From the NCBI RefSeq assembly GCF_028464225.1, contig NZ_JAQPCN010000003.1, forward strand, positions 124,001 through 188,000: a stretch of DNA of 64,000 nucleotides, given 5' to 3'. The notes beneath the pieces were generated by a model that did no database searches, had not been told where the DNA came from, and saw nothing but the letters and a program-made list of their open reading frames with translations. The DNA is from Zeaxanthinibacter sp. PT1 (lineage in GTDB: Bacteria; Bacteroidota; Bacteroidia; Flavobacteriales; Flavobacteriaceae). This document shows, piece after piece, positions 27,257-35,686 of this stretch. The first letter of the stretch is position 1, and the number at the start of each line of letters is the position of its first letter. A program made the position numbers and the translations under genes.

Positions 27257-28104
27257 AGTATTTGCTGCTTTTGTTGTTTGCGCTCAGCTCCTTTAAAGGG
27301 TTATCACAGCTAGAACATCCTAAAGCGAGCCCGCTGGCGGTCATTGAGCAGCACTTTGGACTTTCAAAGATTACAATAAGCTATTCCAGGCCGGCAGTAC
27401 ATGGCAGGAAAATCTTCGGCGAACTGGTTCCCTACGATCGCATCTGGAGGGTTGGTGCTAATGAATCGACAAAATTTTCATGTGATTCGGATCTCCAGGT
27501 CATGGGCCACAGCCTTCCTGCGGGCACTTATGCCATCTATGCGTTCCCCAGGGAAGAGCAATGGGAGATCGTATTTCATAAAAATATCGGGCACTGGGGA
27601 GATGGAAGAGACAACTATAAACCGGAGGAAGATCTATTCCGTGTTTCCTTGCCGGTAGAAGAAACTTCAGAATTACAAGAAAACTTCCTTATCACTTTTG
27701 ACCAGATCTCGCATAATGGGCTGCAAATGCTGCTACATTGGGAGCATAGCCGGGTTAGCATCCCCATTAAAACGGACACCCATAGCCGTATGCTCAGGCA
27801 GATTGATGCTGCTTTGGGCGGGAATCCCACGGCCCAGACGTATTATGAAGCCGGGCGTTACCTGCAAGAACAACAGAAAGATCTAAGTACCGCATTACAG
27901 TACCTGGAGAATGCCATTGAGATGGGAGGCGATACTTACTATTTTTACCGGGTAAAATCACTGGTGCAAGCCGCATTGGGGAAATATAGCCAGGCTATTA
28001 TTTCGGCTAAACGCTCTATGGAACTCGCAGCTGCAGAAGGTAAAGACGAGTTTGTGCGTATGAACCGGGCCAATATAGCGAATTGGGAAAAGCTGCGGCA
28101 TTGA
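27253..28104 (+). CDS. DUF2911 domain lipoprotein-like secreted protein
   Basis: 283 residues, probably starting with GTG at 27253, which overlaps the ftsY stop. A signal peptide (MKYLLLLLFALSSFKGLS) is followed by the DUF2911 domain (SPLAVIEQHFGLSKITISYSRPAVHGRKIFG; PAGTYAIYAFP; WGDGRDNY), then a tetratricopeptide-like region near the C-terminus (ALQYLENAIEMGG; KYSQAIISAKRSMELA). The family is typical of Bacteroidota envelopes, and its function is unknown. Confidence 0.85.
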   Translation: MKYLLLLLFALSSFKGLSQLEHPKASPLAVIEQHFGLSKITISYSRPAVHGRKIFGELVPYDRIWRVGANESTKFSCDSDLQVMGHSLPAGTYAIYAFPREEQWEIVFHKNIGHWGDGRDNYKPEEDLFRVSLPVEETSELQENFLITFDQISHNGLQMLLHWEHSRVSIPIKTDTHSRMLRQIDAALGGNPTAQTYYEAGRYLQEQQKDLSTALQYLENAIEMGGDTYYFYRVKSLVQAALGKYSQAIISAKRSMELAAAEGKDEFVRMNRANIANWEKLRH

Positions 28105-28209
28105 GCCATATCTTCTAAAAGCTGAAGCTGCACCTAAGCGGCAAGTATTCAGTATTTTAGCCCGAAATGCATTTCTTTATAAAAACAAGGTGGTTCCGAT
28201 TCCAAGTTG

Positions 28210-28217
28210 TATTTTTG
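28210..28217 (+). promoter_or_regulatory. -7 box TATTTTTG for rimO
   Basis: An exact match 18 bp before the chosen start at 28236; it supports that start over an in-frame ATG at 28167. Confidence 0.6.
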
Positions 28218-28235
28218 CACCCCATTTATAATTCT

Positions 28236-29558
28236 ATGCGAACTAAGTCACTCAAGAAGAATAAGATCAATATTGTTACCCTCGGTTGCTCCAAGAATGT
28301 TTACGATTCAGAGGTGTTAATGGGGCAGTTGCGCGCCAATAAGAAAGATGTTGCCCACGAACAGGAAGGTAATATCGTTGTGGTGAATACCTGTGGTTTT
28401 ATTGATAATGCCAAGGAAGAGAGTGTAAATACAATATTGGAATACGTTCGTAAAAAGGAAGAAGGATTGGTAGATAAGGTTTTTGTGACCGGTTGCCTTA
28501 GTGAGCGTTACAAACCGGACCTGCAGAAAGAGATTCCTGATGTGGATGAGTATTTCGGCACCCGGGACCTTCCTTTATTATTAAAAGCTTTAGGCGCTGA
28601 TTATAAGCACGAGCTGATCGGGGAGCGACTACTGACTACCCCGAAGAATTATGCCTATTTGAAGATCGCTGAGGGCTGTGACCGTCCCTGCTCATTCTGT
28701 GCTATTCCCTTAATGCGGGGTAAGCATCGTAGTACCCCTATAGAAGACCTGGTTACCGAAGCGACATCCTTAGCGGCCCAGGGTGTGAAAGAGCTGATCC
28801 TGATTGCACAGGATCTTACCTATTACGGTTTAGACCTGTATAAGAAACGCGCATTGGCCGGTTTATTAAAGGAGCTTGTCAAGGTAGAAGGTATAGAGTG
28901 GATAAGACTGCACTATGCGTTCCCTACGGGGTTCCCAATGGATGTTTTGGAGGTGATGAAGAACGAGCCTAAGATCTGTAAATACTTAGATATTCCGCTA
29001 CAACATATCTCGGACCCTATCCTAAAGAGTATGCGGAGGGGAACCACCCAGGAAAAGACGACAAAATTACTCAGGGAAATGCGCGAAGCTATGCCCGAAA
29101 TGGCCATCAGGACTACATTAATTGTCGGCTATCCCGGGGAGACTGAAGAAGATTTCCAAACACTGAAGCAGTGGGTAAAAGACATGCGTTTTGAAAGACT
29201 TGGTTGTTTTACATACAGCCACGAGGAAAATACCCATGCCTATCTGTTGCAGGACGACGTCCCTGAAGAAGTGAAACAGGAGCGTGCTAACGAGATCATG
29301 GAAATACAGTCCCAGATCTCCTGGGAACTGAACCAGCAGAGTGTAGGGGAGACCTATAGGTGTATCATAGACCGTAAGGAAGGAAATTACTTTGTAGGAA
29401 GAACACAGTATGATTCACCCGACGTGGATAACGAGGTGTTGGTCGATGCTAACAAGCACTACCTGAAGATCGGGGAATTTGTCGACATCACTATTGATGA
29501 GGCGGCTGATTTTGATCTATATGGAAGTCCCGTAGTGATTCCGGAGACAGCGGTGTAA
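28236..29558 (+). CDS. rimO: Ribosomal protein S12 methylthiotransferase RimO
   Basis: 440 residues. The N-terminal MTTase domain has conserved Cys in TLGCSKN, NTCGFIDNA and VTGCLSE. The radical-SAM cluster is EGCDRPCSFCAIP. The C-terminal TRAM domain starts near GETYRCIIDRKEGN. RimO methylthiolates Asp88 of S12. The start MRTKSLKKNK fits the family and the promoter. Confidence 0.96.
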   Translation: MRTKSLKKNKINIVTLGCSKNVYDSEVLMGQLRANKKDVAHEQEGNIVVVNTCGFIDNAKEESVNTILEYVRKKEEGLVDKVFVTGCLSERYKPDLQKEIPDVDEYFGTRDLPLLLKALGADYKHELIGERLLTTPKNYAYLKIAEGCDRPCSFCAIPLMRGKHRSTPIEDLVTEATSLAAQGVKELILIAQDLTYYGLDLYKKRALAGLLKELVKVEGIEWIRLHYAFPTGFPMDVLEVMKNEPKICKYLDIPLQHISDPILKSMRRGTTQEKTTKLLREMREAMPEMAIRTTLIVGYPGETEEDFQTLKQWVKDMRFERLGCFTYSHEENTHAYLLQDDVPEEVKQERANEIMEIQSQISWELNQQSVGETYRCIIDRKEGNYFVGRTQYDSPDVDNEVLVDANKHYLKIGEFVDITIDEAADFDLYGSPVVIPETAV

Positions 29559-29666
29559 GTTTTAAAGGAATAGGGTATGAGAGTGATTCCTGTAAAATAG
29601 GATCACAGAGAATCCCGGTAATCTGACTACCCCTGATAGGGTCTAAACCCATCTTTTCGCAGATTG

Positions 29667-30182
29667 TTACATATTAACATAGATATGCCCGGCCATAGGT
29701 TCTTTAGTAAGGTCAAAAGAAGTCTCGTTCAAGAGTATACCATGTTCCACGAACGCTTTTAAATTGGCCAGCCAAAAGGTCCACCCGTTACTACAGCCGT
29801 TGTAGATATTCATCTTGCTTTCTTCATCGGTAGGGATTTCATATTGTTCCAGAATCAAAAGTACAGCATCTTCTTTTTCCTCTAAACGCAAGGATACTTT
29901 GCTGTCAGCAAAGCTGAGTTCCATTTGGTCCTTACCATTGGCCGAGAGGATGCCGCCTTTTTCTTCCCCATCCCAGTTATGCCATTGCCAGCGGTAGGTG
30001 TCTCCGGCTTTTAGCTGTTCATCTGGCTCACGTTTGCGACCTGCGCTATCAGTATATACAGCGGAGCGCAAAAACCAGGAAGTGATTCCCTGCTCGGTTG
30101 CCCAGAGGTGATATATGCGTTCCAGGGGCGCCTTGAGGTAAATCTTTTTTACAAACCGCTCAAAAGAAAGTACTGTCTTCAT
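29667..30182 (-). CDS. SRPBCC (START-like, AHSA1-type) domain protein
   Basis: 171 residues with the AHSA1 opening pattern (FVKKIYLKAPLERIYHLWATEQGITSWFL) and WQWHNW...GGILSANGKD. Such domains bind hydrophobic ligands. No catalytic residue can be assigned. Its 5-prime end overlaps the serine hydrolase gene by 4 bp, so it is the last gene of a four-gene minus-strand operon. Confidence 0.85.
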   Translation of the reverse strand: MKTVLSFERFVKKIYLKAPLERIYHLWATEQGITSWFLRSAVYTDSAGRKREPDEQLKAGDTYRWQWHNWDGEEKGGILSANGKDQMELSFADSKVSLRLEEKEDAVLLILEQYEIPTDEESKMNIYNGCSNGWTFWLANLKAFVEHGILLNETSFDLTKEPMAGHIYVNM

Positions 30183-31336
30183 GATTGCTCTTTTTGTTGT
30201 TGTTCAAATTCATAAATACCACGTCCCAGGGCAGCGAGGAATGGGATTCCTATTTCCTCGTATTCGTATTGGTCATCGTTGAAAATGCCATTCTCATTGA
30301 CCAGGATGGTAGCTGTGAGCAGGAATTCGATATCGTTTTCCACATCCCGGATATAAGCACAATCGGTAAGGGTCCCATAGGCAAACCCAACTTTGTTAAA
30401 GATCTCGATATTACCGGGAATAGGCTTTTTACTGTCTCCATAAATGAAGAACTTGCCGTAGGCATCGGGGAATTTAGACGGGTCGTGCCCGGCTTCCCTG
30501 GGCAGGCTCTTCATGGACCGTAGCAGGAATTCCCGTTGCTCGCTGGTGATAGAGAATTGCTGGCCCCGGCTGAATGCCTCGGGAAATATAATTCGTTTCA
30601 AAACTTCGTGCTGGGTCCTTAGTGGGTAGTAATTTTTTAAAGCAAAACTGAATGGTTCCCCAAGGCTGGATTCATCTTCTATGAAAGCCATGCCTTTTTC
30701 AATGCCGTTGAGCTCTAACGGAACCGCTGCCCTGTTGTTAATAGACCGGGTAGGGGTAAGGGTACTGTCATTGAGGTACAGGATCAGTGGTTTTGTAGCT
30801 AAGAATTCTGAATGCTGACCCAGCCGGTGGGCAATACGGACCGGCCCGACTTCTTTGGAATGCAGTCTTTTGTTGATATCGTCTTGTCCCAGGAATTCTA
30901 ATAAGCGGTTATTGGCCGCGTTATCACTGATGGCAAAAATCGCAGAGATATCATGGGCAAAAGTGGTCTCAACCGTATCGCCCTCGATGTAAAACCTGGT
31001 GTTCCGATCCAATGAATCAATTTCATTAAGCTTTTCCAGGGCCAGGATTGCTATAGGTAATTTAACTGTACTGGCCGGGTAAAAATAACGCTGGGGATCT
31101 TCCGCGTAATTATATTCTTCGAACACTACGCTGTTCTTGGTTCTTTGAATGCGAGTATAAAGGACCTGTACTTCAAACTTAACGGGAGATTGCATTACCC
31201 GGGCTATCTCAGGTCTATCGGAAGATAATACATGGAGGAGGGGGTCCCTGATCACTTCAGTTTCTTCCTTGCAAGCATGCAAGCATAGGAAGACCAAAGA
31301 CATCAGAAGAGCTGCTATTCTTATGGACATTTTCAT
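30179..31336 (-). CDS. Serine hydrolase lipoprotein, class A beta-lactamase-like
   Basis: 385 residues from the start MKMSIRIAALLMSLVFLCLHAC, which carries a lipobox (LHAC). Beta-lactamase fold motifs: YPASTVKLPIAIL (SxxK), SDNAANN (SDN), and NKVGFAYGT, where the third motif reads KVG instead of KTG. An upstream start at 31360 would lie in the next gene. A D,D-peptidase or a hydrolase is as likely as a true beta-lactamase. Confidence 0.8.
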   Translation of the reverse strand: MKMSIRIAALLMSLVFLCLHACKEETEVIRDPLLHVLSSDRPEIARVMQSPVKFEVQVLYTRIQRTKNSVVFEEYNYAEDPQRYFYPASTVKLPIAILALEKLNEIDSLDRNTRFYIEGDTVETTFAHDISAIFAISDNAANNRLLEFLGQDDINKRLHSKEVGPVRIAHRLGQHSEFLATKPLILYLNDSTLTPTRSINNRAAVPLELNGIEKGMAFIEDESSLGEPFSFALKNYYPLRTQHEVLKRIIFPEAFSRGQQFSITSEQREFLLRSMKSLPREAGHDPSKFPDAYGKFFIYGDSKKPIPGNIEIFNKVGFAYGTLTDCAYIRDVENDIEFLLTATILVNENGIFNDDQYEYEEIGIPFLAALGRGIYEFEQQQKEQS

Positions 31337-31340
31337 CGAT

Positions 31341-31580
31341 CTACGGTTGGTGTAGTTCACCCCTGTGGGGCTTCAGGGCATCGCGTACCTCTGGCATTTT
31401 ACTGGCCGTAACTACCATAAAAGCTATGCTGTGTGCTGGTCCCAGTTCCTTGTGGCCGGCCACCTGGGGGGAGAGCCCTTCGTTTACCATGTACTCCTGT
31501 AAATGCTTGTGATGATGCCGGGCCACCGGCAAAGCATCCGGTCCCCGGAAATCCCAGATCAGTTTAATTTGTTGTTCCAT
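31341..31580 (-). CDS. Small conserved protein, function unknown
   Basis: 79 residues starting MEQQIKLIWDFRGPDALPVARHHHKHL. It is rich in His (nine) and has no membrane segment. I do not recognise a named family. The start at 31580 is preferred, as upstream codons have no matching pattern. It sits between the two other genes of the operon, 4 bp before the hydrolase start and 16 bp after the SRPBCC gene. Confidence 0.65.
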   Translation of the reverse strand: MEQQIKLIWDFRGPDALPVARHHHKHLQEYMVNEGLSPQVAGHKELGPAHSIAFMVVTASKMPEVRDALKPHRGELHQP

Positions 31581-31596
31581 AAGGTGTGGTTTGGAT

Positions 31597-32055
31597 TTAT
31601 TTGCTGTCCTTAACAGATTTTCCCTCCTCGGCAAATGCTTTAAAGTCCTGCATATATTGCAGGGATTGTTTTTTAAAAGCGCCCGGCATCAGGAATGCCA
31701 TCAGCTTCATAAAATAACCTGAAAATTCGAATTTGGTCTCTGAGATCCACCGTGTTTGATTATCGCCTTCCTTTTTAAAGTAGTTTTTCTGAAAATTATG
31801 CACGCCTTTGGTGTCGTAAGTGGCGTGAAATGCCTCGGGAAAATCCCTGGTCAGAATAGTCTCTATCAGTACCAGCTCTCTTTTCCCCATTTTATAGTGT
31901 AGTTCCATCTTGCTGCCTTCCTGCCCGGGTTCACCGGAAATAGTATGAGCAGAGATCAGACCTTTCTGCCAATGCTTCAGGTTATCGATATTGTCCAGGA
32001 TACCAATCACTTTTTCCCTGGGAAGATCTATGACAATTTCGGTGGTGTATTTCAT
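31597..32055 (-). CDS. SRPBCC family protein
   Basis: 152 residues with the START-like opening EIVIDLPREKVIGILDNIDNLKHWQKGL and RWISETKFEFSGYFMKLMAF near the end. It probably binds a lipid or other hydrophobic ligand. First gene of the minus-strand operon 29667-32055. A second, divergent SRPBCC gene ends the same operon. Confidence 0.83.
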   Translation of the reverse strand: MKYTTEIVIDLPREKVIGILDNIDNLKHWQKGLISAHTISGEPGQEGSKMELHYKMGKRELVLIETILTRDFPEAFHATYDTKGVHNFQKNYFKKEGDNQTRWISETKFEFSGYFMKLMAFLMPGAFKKQSLQYMQDFKAFAEEGKSVKDSK

Positions 32056-32157
32056 GCGGTTGTTTGAATCTGATCTAAAATAAGAAATTAGGAGCTATAC
32101 GCGTTTAAAAAAGTGTTAATCAGTATTTGGATTGCTTGCCCACCTTCTGCTAATTCT

Positions 32158-32165
32158 TATTTTTG
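32158..32165 (+). promoter_or_regulatory. -7 box TATTTTTG, predicts a leaderless mRNA
   Basis: An exact match. With its first T at -12, transcription starts at 32170, which is the A of the chosen start codon. Confidence 0.6.
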
Positions 32166-32169
32166 CCCA

Positions 32170-33063
32170 ATGCTTGTCATAAAGAAATTAGTAGGCCGAT
32201 CGCATTTGCTTGCGGGTCTCGTTTTATTATCACTGGGTTTAGTATCTTGTCAAGGTCTTTGGAGGGAAGATCCTAAGAAAGAACCTATTGCCAGGGTAGG
32301 GGAGAATTACCTCTACCTGGACGACCTACAGATGCTCCTTAGCGACGATATGAGTCCACAGGACAGCGCATCCTACGTTTCTAATTATATCAATGACTGG
32401 GCAACCAAGCAACTGCTACTGTCCAAGGCGAGAATCAACCTGACAGAAGAGGAACTGGAAAAATTCGACCTGCTCGTAGCTAATTACCGTACGGACTTGT
32501 ATACCAGGGCTTATAAGGAGGCCCTAGTAGAGCAAAAGGGGGACACCACGATCTCGCAGGAGCAATTGGAAAGCTTTTATGAAAATGAAAAGGACAATTT
32601 CCGCTTAAAGGAAAAACTCGTCAAACTGCGTTATGCAGAATTACCTAAGCAGTTCCTGAACCTGGATGAAGTTACCAGCAAGATTCAACGTTTTAACGAG
32701 CAGGATAAGCAATACCTTGACTCGGTAGGGGTGCAATTCAAAAAACTCAATTTTAATGATTCCCTCTGGGTTCCTGTTTCCAGGGTGATCCAGGAAATTC
32801 CGCCTATTAATGCTGAAAATGAGGCTAAGTACTTAAATAAATCACAATTTTTTCAGCTGGAGGATTCTACAGGGGTATATTTGGGCAAGGTTCTTGATAT
32901 CCTTCCCTTAAACGAGATCGCCCCGCTCTCTTACATAAAACCAACGATCAGGCACGTGCTCCTGAACCGGAGAAAATTGGATTACCTGCGGCGCCTTGAA
33001 ACAGAGATAATTGATGAAGCGACAAAAGAAAAAGAATTTGAAGTCTATGAACATAAGAACTAA
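32170..33063 (+). CDS. SurA/PpiC-like lipoprotein chaperone
   Basis: 297 residues. A lipoprotein signal (LVLLSLGLVSC, Cys26) is followed by a helical N-domain (ARVGENYLYLDDLQMLLSDD) resembling SurA-type chaperones. A degenerate parvulin-like second half has no clear PPIase motif. It should act in the periplasm on outer-membrane proteins. An in-frame ATG at 32113 is rejected because it precedes the promoter. Its 3-prime end overlaps the next SurA-like gene by 17 bp. Confidence 0.8.
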   Translation: MLVIKKLVGRSHLLAGLVLLSLGLVSCQGLWREDPKKEPIARVGENYLYLDDLQMLLSDDMSPQDSASYVSNYINDWATKQLLLSKARINLTEEELEKFDLLVANYRTDLYTRAYKEALVEQKGDTTISQEQLESFYENEKDNFRLKEKLVKLRYAELPKQFLNLDEVTSKIQRFNEQDKQYLDSVGVQFKKLNFNDSLWVPVSRVIQEIPPINAENEAKYLNKSQFFQLEDSTGVYLGKVLDILPLNEIAPLSYIKPTIRHVLLNRRKLDYLRRLETEIIDEATKEKEFEVYEHKN

Positions 33064-34498
33064 TACCCTGTTAATCTCCCTGTTTTTTATGCTGGGAGGT
33101 ATCCTATCGGCCCAAGAAAGAGACCAGGTCGGGGATACCCAGATAGAACCACCAGCGCCTGTTCTTGAAACAGACAGGACTGTTTTTAAAGACAGCCTGA
33201 AGACCAGAGAGAGGGTAAAGCTGGATGGAATAGCTGCCGTGGTTGGGGATTATGTGATCCTGGATTCTGATGTTGCCAAAACATTGATAGACCTGGAGAA
33301 CCAAGGAGCCTCAACGAAGGATATAACCCATTGTAGCCTATTGGGGAAATTGATGGAAGATCGGCTTTATGCCCACCAGGCCGTACAGGATAGTATACTG
33401 GTATCGGACGATGAGGTGAATGCTACCGGAGACAGGCAGATCCAGCAGTTAGTTAGCCAGGTTGGGTCTATGGAGAAAGTCCTGGAATTTTATAATAAAG
33501 ATGATGTGGAGAGTTTCAGAGAAGAGCTCTTTAACATTAATAAGCTTAGGATGTTGTCTGAAAAGATGCAACAGAAGATCATTGGAGAGATCCAGGTGAC
33601 CCCGGAAGAAGTAAGGCAATTCTTTAACCGGATTCCTGAGGACGAAAAACCTGTTTTTGGCGCCGAGTTAGAAATTGCCCAGATCGTCAAGGAGCCGGAG
33701 ATCCCGGAGGAAGAAAAGCAGAAGGTTATCGATAAGCTGAACGAGATCAAGGCCGATGTAGAAGATAACGACGCCAGTTTTAGTGTTAAGGCGATCCTTT
33801 ACTCCCAGGATCCCGGATCTAAATCTAAAGGCGGATTTTATAGTATGACCCGGCAGACCCCTTTTGTGAAAGAATTCAAAGACGTCGCCTTCAGCTTGCG
33901 AGAAGGAGAGATCTCTGATCCTTTTGAAACCGTTTTTGGATTTCACATCATTTACATTGAGAAGATTCGCGGACAGGAACTGGACCTGAGACATATATTG
34001 GTTCAGCCAGAAATTCCACAGGAATCCATTGAAGCGGCTAAAAAAGAACTGGACACTATCAGGCAGCATATCATGGACGGCAAGTACACCTTTGCCGAAG
34101 CAGCACTTAATTTTTCAGATGAAAAGGAAACCAAGTTTGATGGCGGGCTGCTGAGGAATCCTATGAATTTTGACTCGCGTTTTGAACTGACCAAAATGGA
34201 TCCTACCCTCTACAACCAGGTTAGGGATTTAAAGGATAACGAAATTTCTAATCCTATCCTGGAAACAGATCCCAGGGGTGGTCCTCCAAAATATAAGATC
34301 CTTCAAGTGACCAATCGCTATGACGAGCACGAGGCAGATTTTGCCAAGGATTACCTGAAAATCCAGGAATTAGCTCTCCGTGAAAAGCAATTTAAAGCTA
34401 TTCGTAAATGGATGGATACCCACATCGAGGATACGTATATCAGTGTGAATGCCGAGAACCGTGATTGTGAATTCCAGAACAATTGGGTAAAAGATTAA
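33047..34498 (+). CDS. SurA-like peptidyl-prolyl isomerase
   Basis: 483 residues. A signal peptide (MNIRTNTLLISLFFMLGGILSAQ) precedes an N-terminal chaperone domain (VKLDGIAAVVGDYVILDSDV) and two parvulin repeats: PVFGAELEIAQIVKEP...DPGSKSKGGFYSM...FETVFGFHIIYIEKIRG and LDLRHILVQP...KFDGGLLRNP. SurA guides unfolded outer-membrane proteins to the assembly machine. Translation is probably coupled to the upstream gene. Confidence 0.9.
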   Translation: MNIRTNTLLISLFFMLGGILSAQERDQVGDTQIEPPAPVLETDRTVFKDSLKTRERVKLDGIAAVVGDYVILDSDVAKTLIDLENQGASTKDITHCSLLGKLMEDRLYAHQAVQDSILVSDDEVNATGDRQIQQLVSQVGSMEKVLEFYNKDDVESFREELFNINKLRMLSEKMQQKIIGEIQVTPEEVRQFFNRIPEDEKPVFGAELEIAQIVKEPEIPEEEKQKVIDKLNEIKADVEDNDASFSVKAILYSQDPGSKSKGGFYSMTRQTPFVKEFKDVAFSLREGEISDPFETVFGFHIIYIEKIRGQELDLRHILVQPEIPQESIEAAKKELDTIRQHIMDGKYTFAEAALNFSDEKETKFDGGLLRNPMNFDSRFELTKMDPTLYNQVRDLKDNEISNPILETDPRGGPPKYKILQVTNRYDEHEADFAKDYLKIQELALREKQFKAIRKWMDTHIEDTYISVNAENRDCEFQNNWVKD

Positions 34499-34501
34499 GG
34501 C

Positions 34502-35455
34502 ATGTCTGACGTTGAAAGTATCGAGAAACTTGTAGAAAAGCATAAGGCACTGCGCGATGAGATCGCTAAAGTGATCATAGGGCAGGAAGAAGTGATAGAG
34601 CAGATCCTATTGTCTATCTATACCGGGGGGCATTCGCTGCTAATCGGTGTGCCCGGCCTGGCTAAAACACTTATGGTGCACACAGTTGCAAGTGCTCTTG
34701 GACTGGATTTTAAACGTATACAATTTACCCCGGACCTGATGCCCAGTGATATCCTGGGAAGCGAGGTGCTGGATAAAGAAAGAGTTTTCAAATTTATAGA
34801 AGGCCCGGTTTTTGCCAATATTGTTTTGGCTGATGAGATCAACAGGACTCCGCCAAAAACCCAGGCTGCCTTACTCGAGGCTATGCAGGAAAGGGCAGTG
34901 ACCATCACCGGTGTTCGTCACCAACTGCCATTGCCGTATTTTGTCCTGGCAACACAGAACCCAATAGAACAAGAAGGAACCTATCCTCTCCCGGAAGCCC
35001 AGTTAGATCGCTTTATGTTCGCGATAGAATTAAAATATCCCAGTGTACAGGAAGAGATCGCTGTTGTGCAGCGGACTACCGGTGATGCTAAGCCGGAGAT
35101 CAGGCCATTATTTGACGCTGAATCACTGATTGCCGTTCAACAGCTGGTCCGCAGGGTCCCGGTACCGGAGAACGTGGTATCATATGCAGTTAACCTGGTT
35201 AATTCTACAAGGCCGGGCTTGGAAACAACTTCAGACTTTGTTAACCAGTACGTGGACTGGGGGGCAGGACCCAGGGCATCTCAGAACCTGGTATTAGGAG
35301 CTAAAGCACATGCCGCTATCAGGGGAAAATTCTCCCCGGATATCGAAGATATCAAGGCCGTTTCCATGGGTATACTCAGACACCGTGTACTCAAGAATTA
35401 CAAAGCAGAAGCAGAAGGAATATCCGAAGAGGATATTATCGGGAAACTACTCTAA
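34502..35455 (+). CDS. MoxR-family AAA ATPase
   Basis: 317 residues. Walker A GVPGLAKT (about 45-52), Walker B VLADEINRTPPK, sensor ATQNPIEQEGTYPLPEAQLDRF. MoxR ATPases usually act with VWA-domain proteins as metal-insertion or stress chaperones. Here the usual BatA/DUF58 partners are not next to it. It follows the SurA-like gene by 3 bp, suggesting co-transcription. Confidence 0.92.
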   Translation: MSDVESIEKLVEKHKALRDEIAKVIIGQEEVIEQILLSIYTGGHSLLIGVPGLAKTLMVHTVASALGLDFKRIQFTPDLMPSDILGSEVLDKERVFKFIEGPVFANIVLADEINRTPPKTQAALLEAMQERAVTITGVRHQLPLPYFVLATQNPIEQEGTYPLPEAQLDRFMFAIELKYPSVQEEIAVVQRTTGDAKPEIRPLFDAESLIAVQQLVRRVPVPENVVSYAVNLVNSTRPGLETTSDFVNQYVDWGAGPRASQNLVLGAKAHAAIRGKFSPDIEDIKAVSMGILRHRVLKNYKAEAEGISEEDIIGKLL

Positions 35456-35646
35456 AATTTCCTTCCCAGGTCCCCGGATCGGGCCAGGAGAATAATTTTT
35501 GACGGGCAGTGCTTATCCAATTGCTCAATTCCTTGTTTTTCGGCGAAAATTTCTTAAATTTTATAAAATGATGGCCTTATATTGTGAGGCCGGAAATTCG
35601 ACGGCTCGGAGGATTCAAAAATTTTCTGAAGCCCTGCGAATTTTCT

Positions 35647-35654
35647 TATCTTTG
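35647..35654 (+). promoter_or_regulatory. -7 box TATCTTTG for aconitase
   Basis: An exact match 32 bp before the start codon. The rest of the 231-bp gap before the gene holds no supported gene. Confidence 0.6.
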
Positions 35655-35686
35655 ACGGATTGGTTAACACTAAATAATTAAACAGA

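Noticed and set aside
30179-31336. A confirmed beta-lactamase
   Set aside because: The third motif is altered, and penicillin-binding or hydrolase roles fit equally well.
35499-35681. A 60-codon frame before aconitase
   Set aside because: Overlaps the promoter region, low in coding character, and no recognisable motif.
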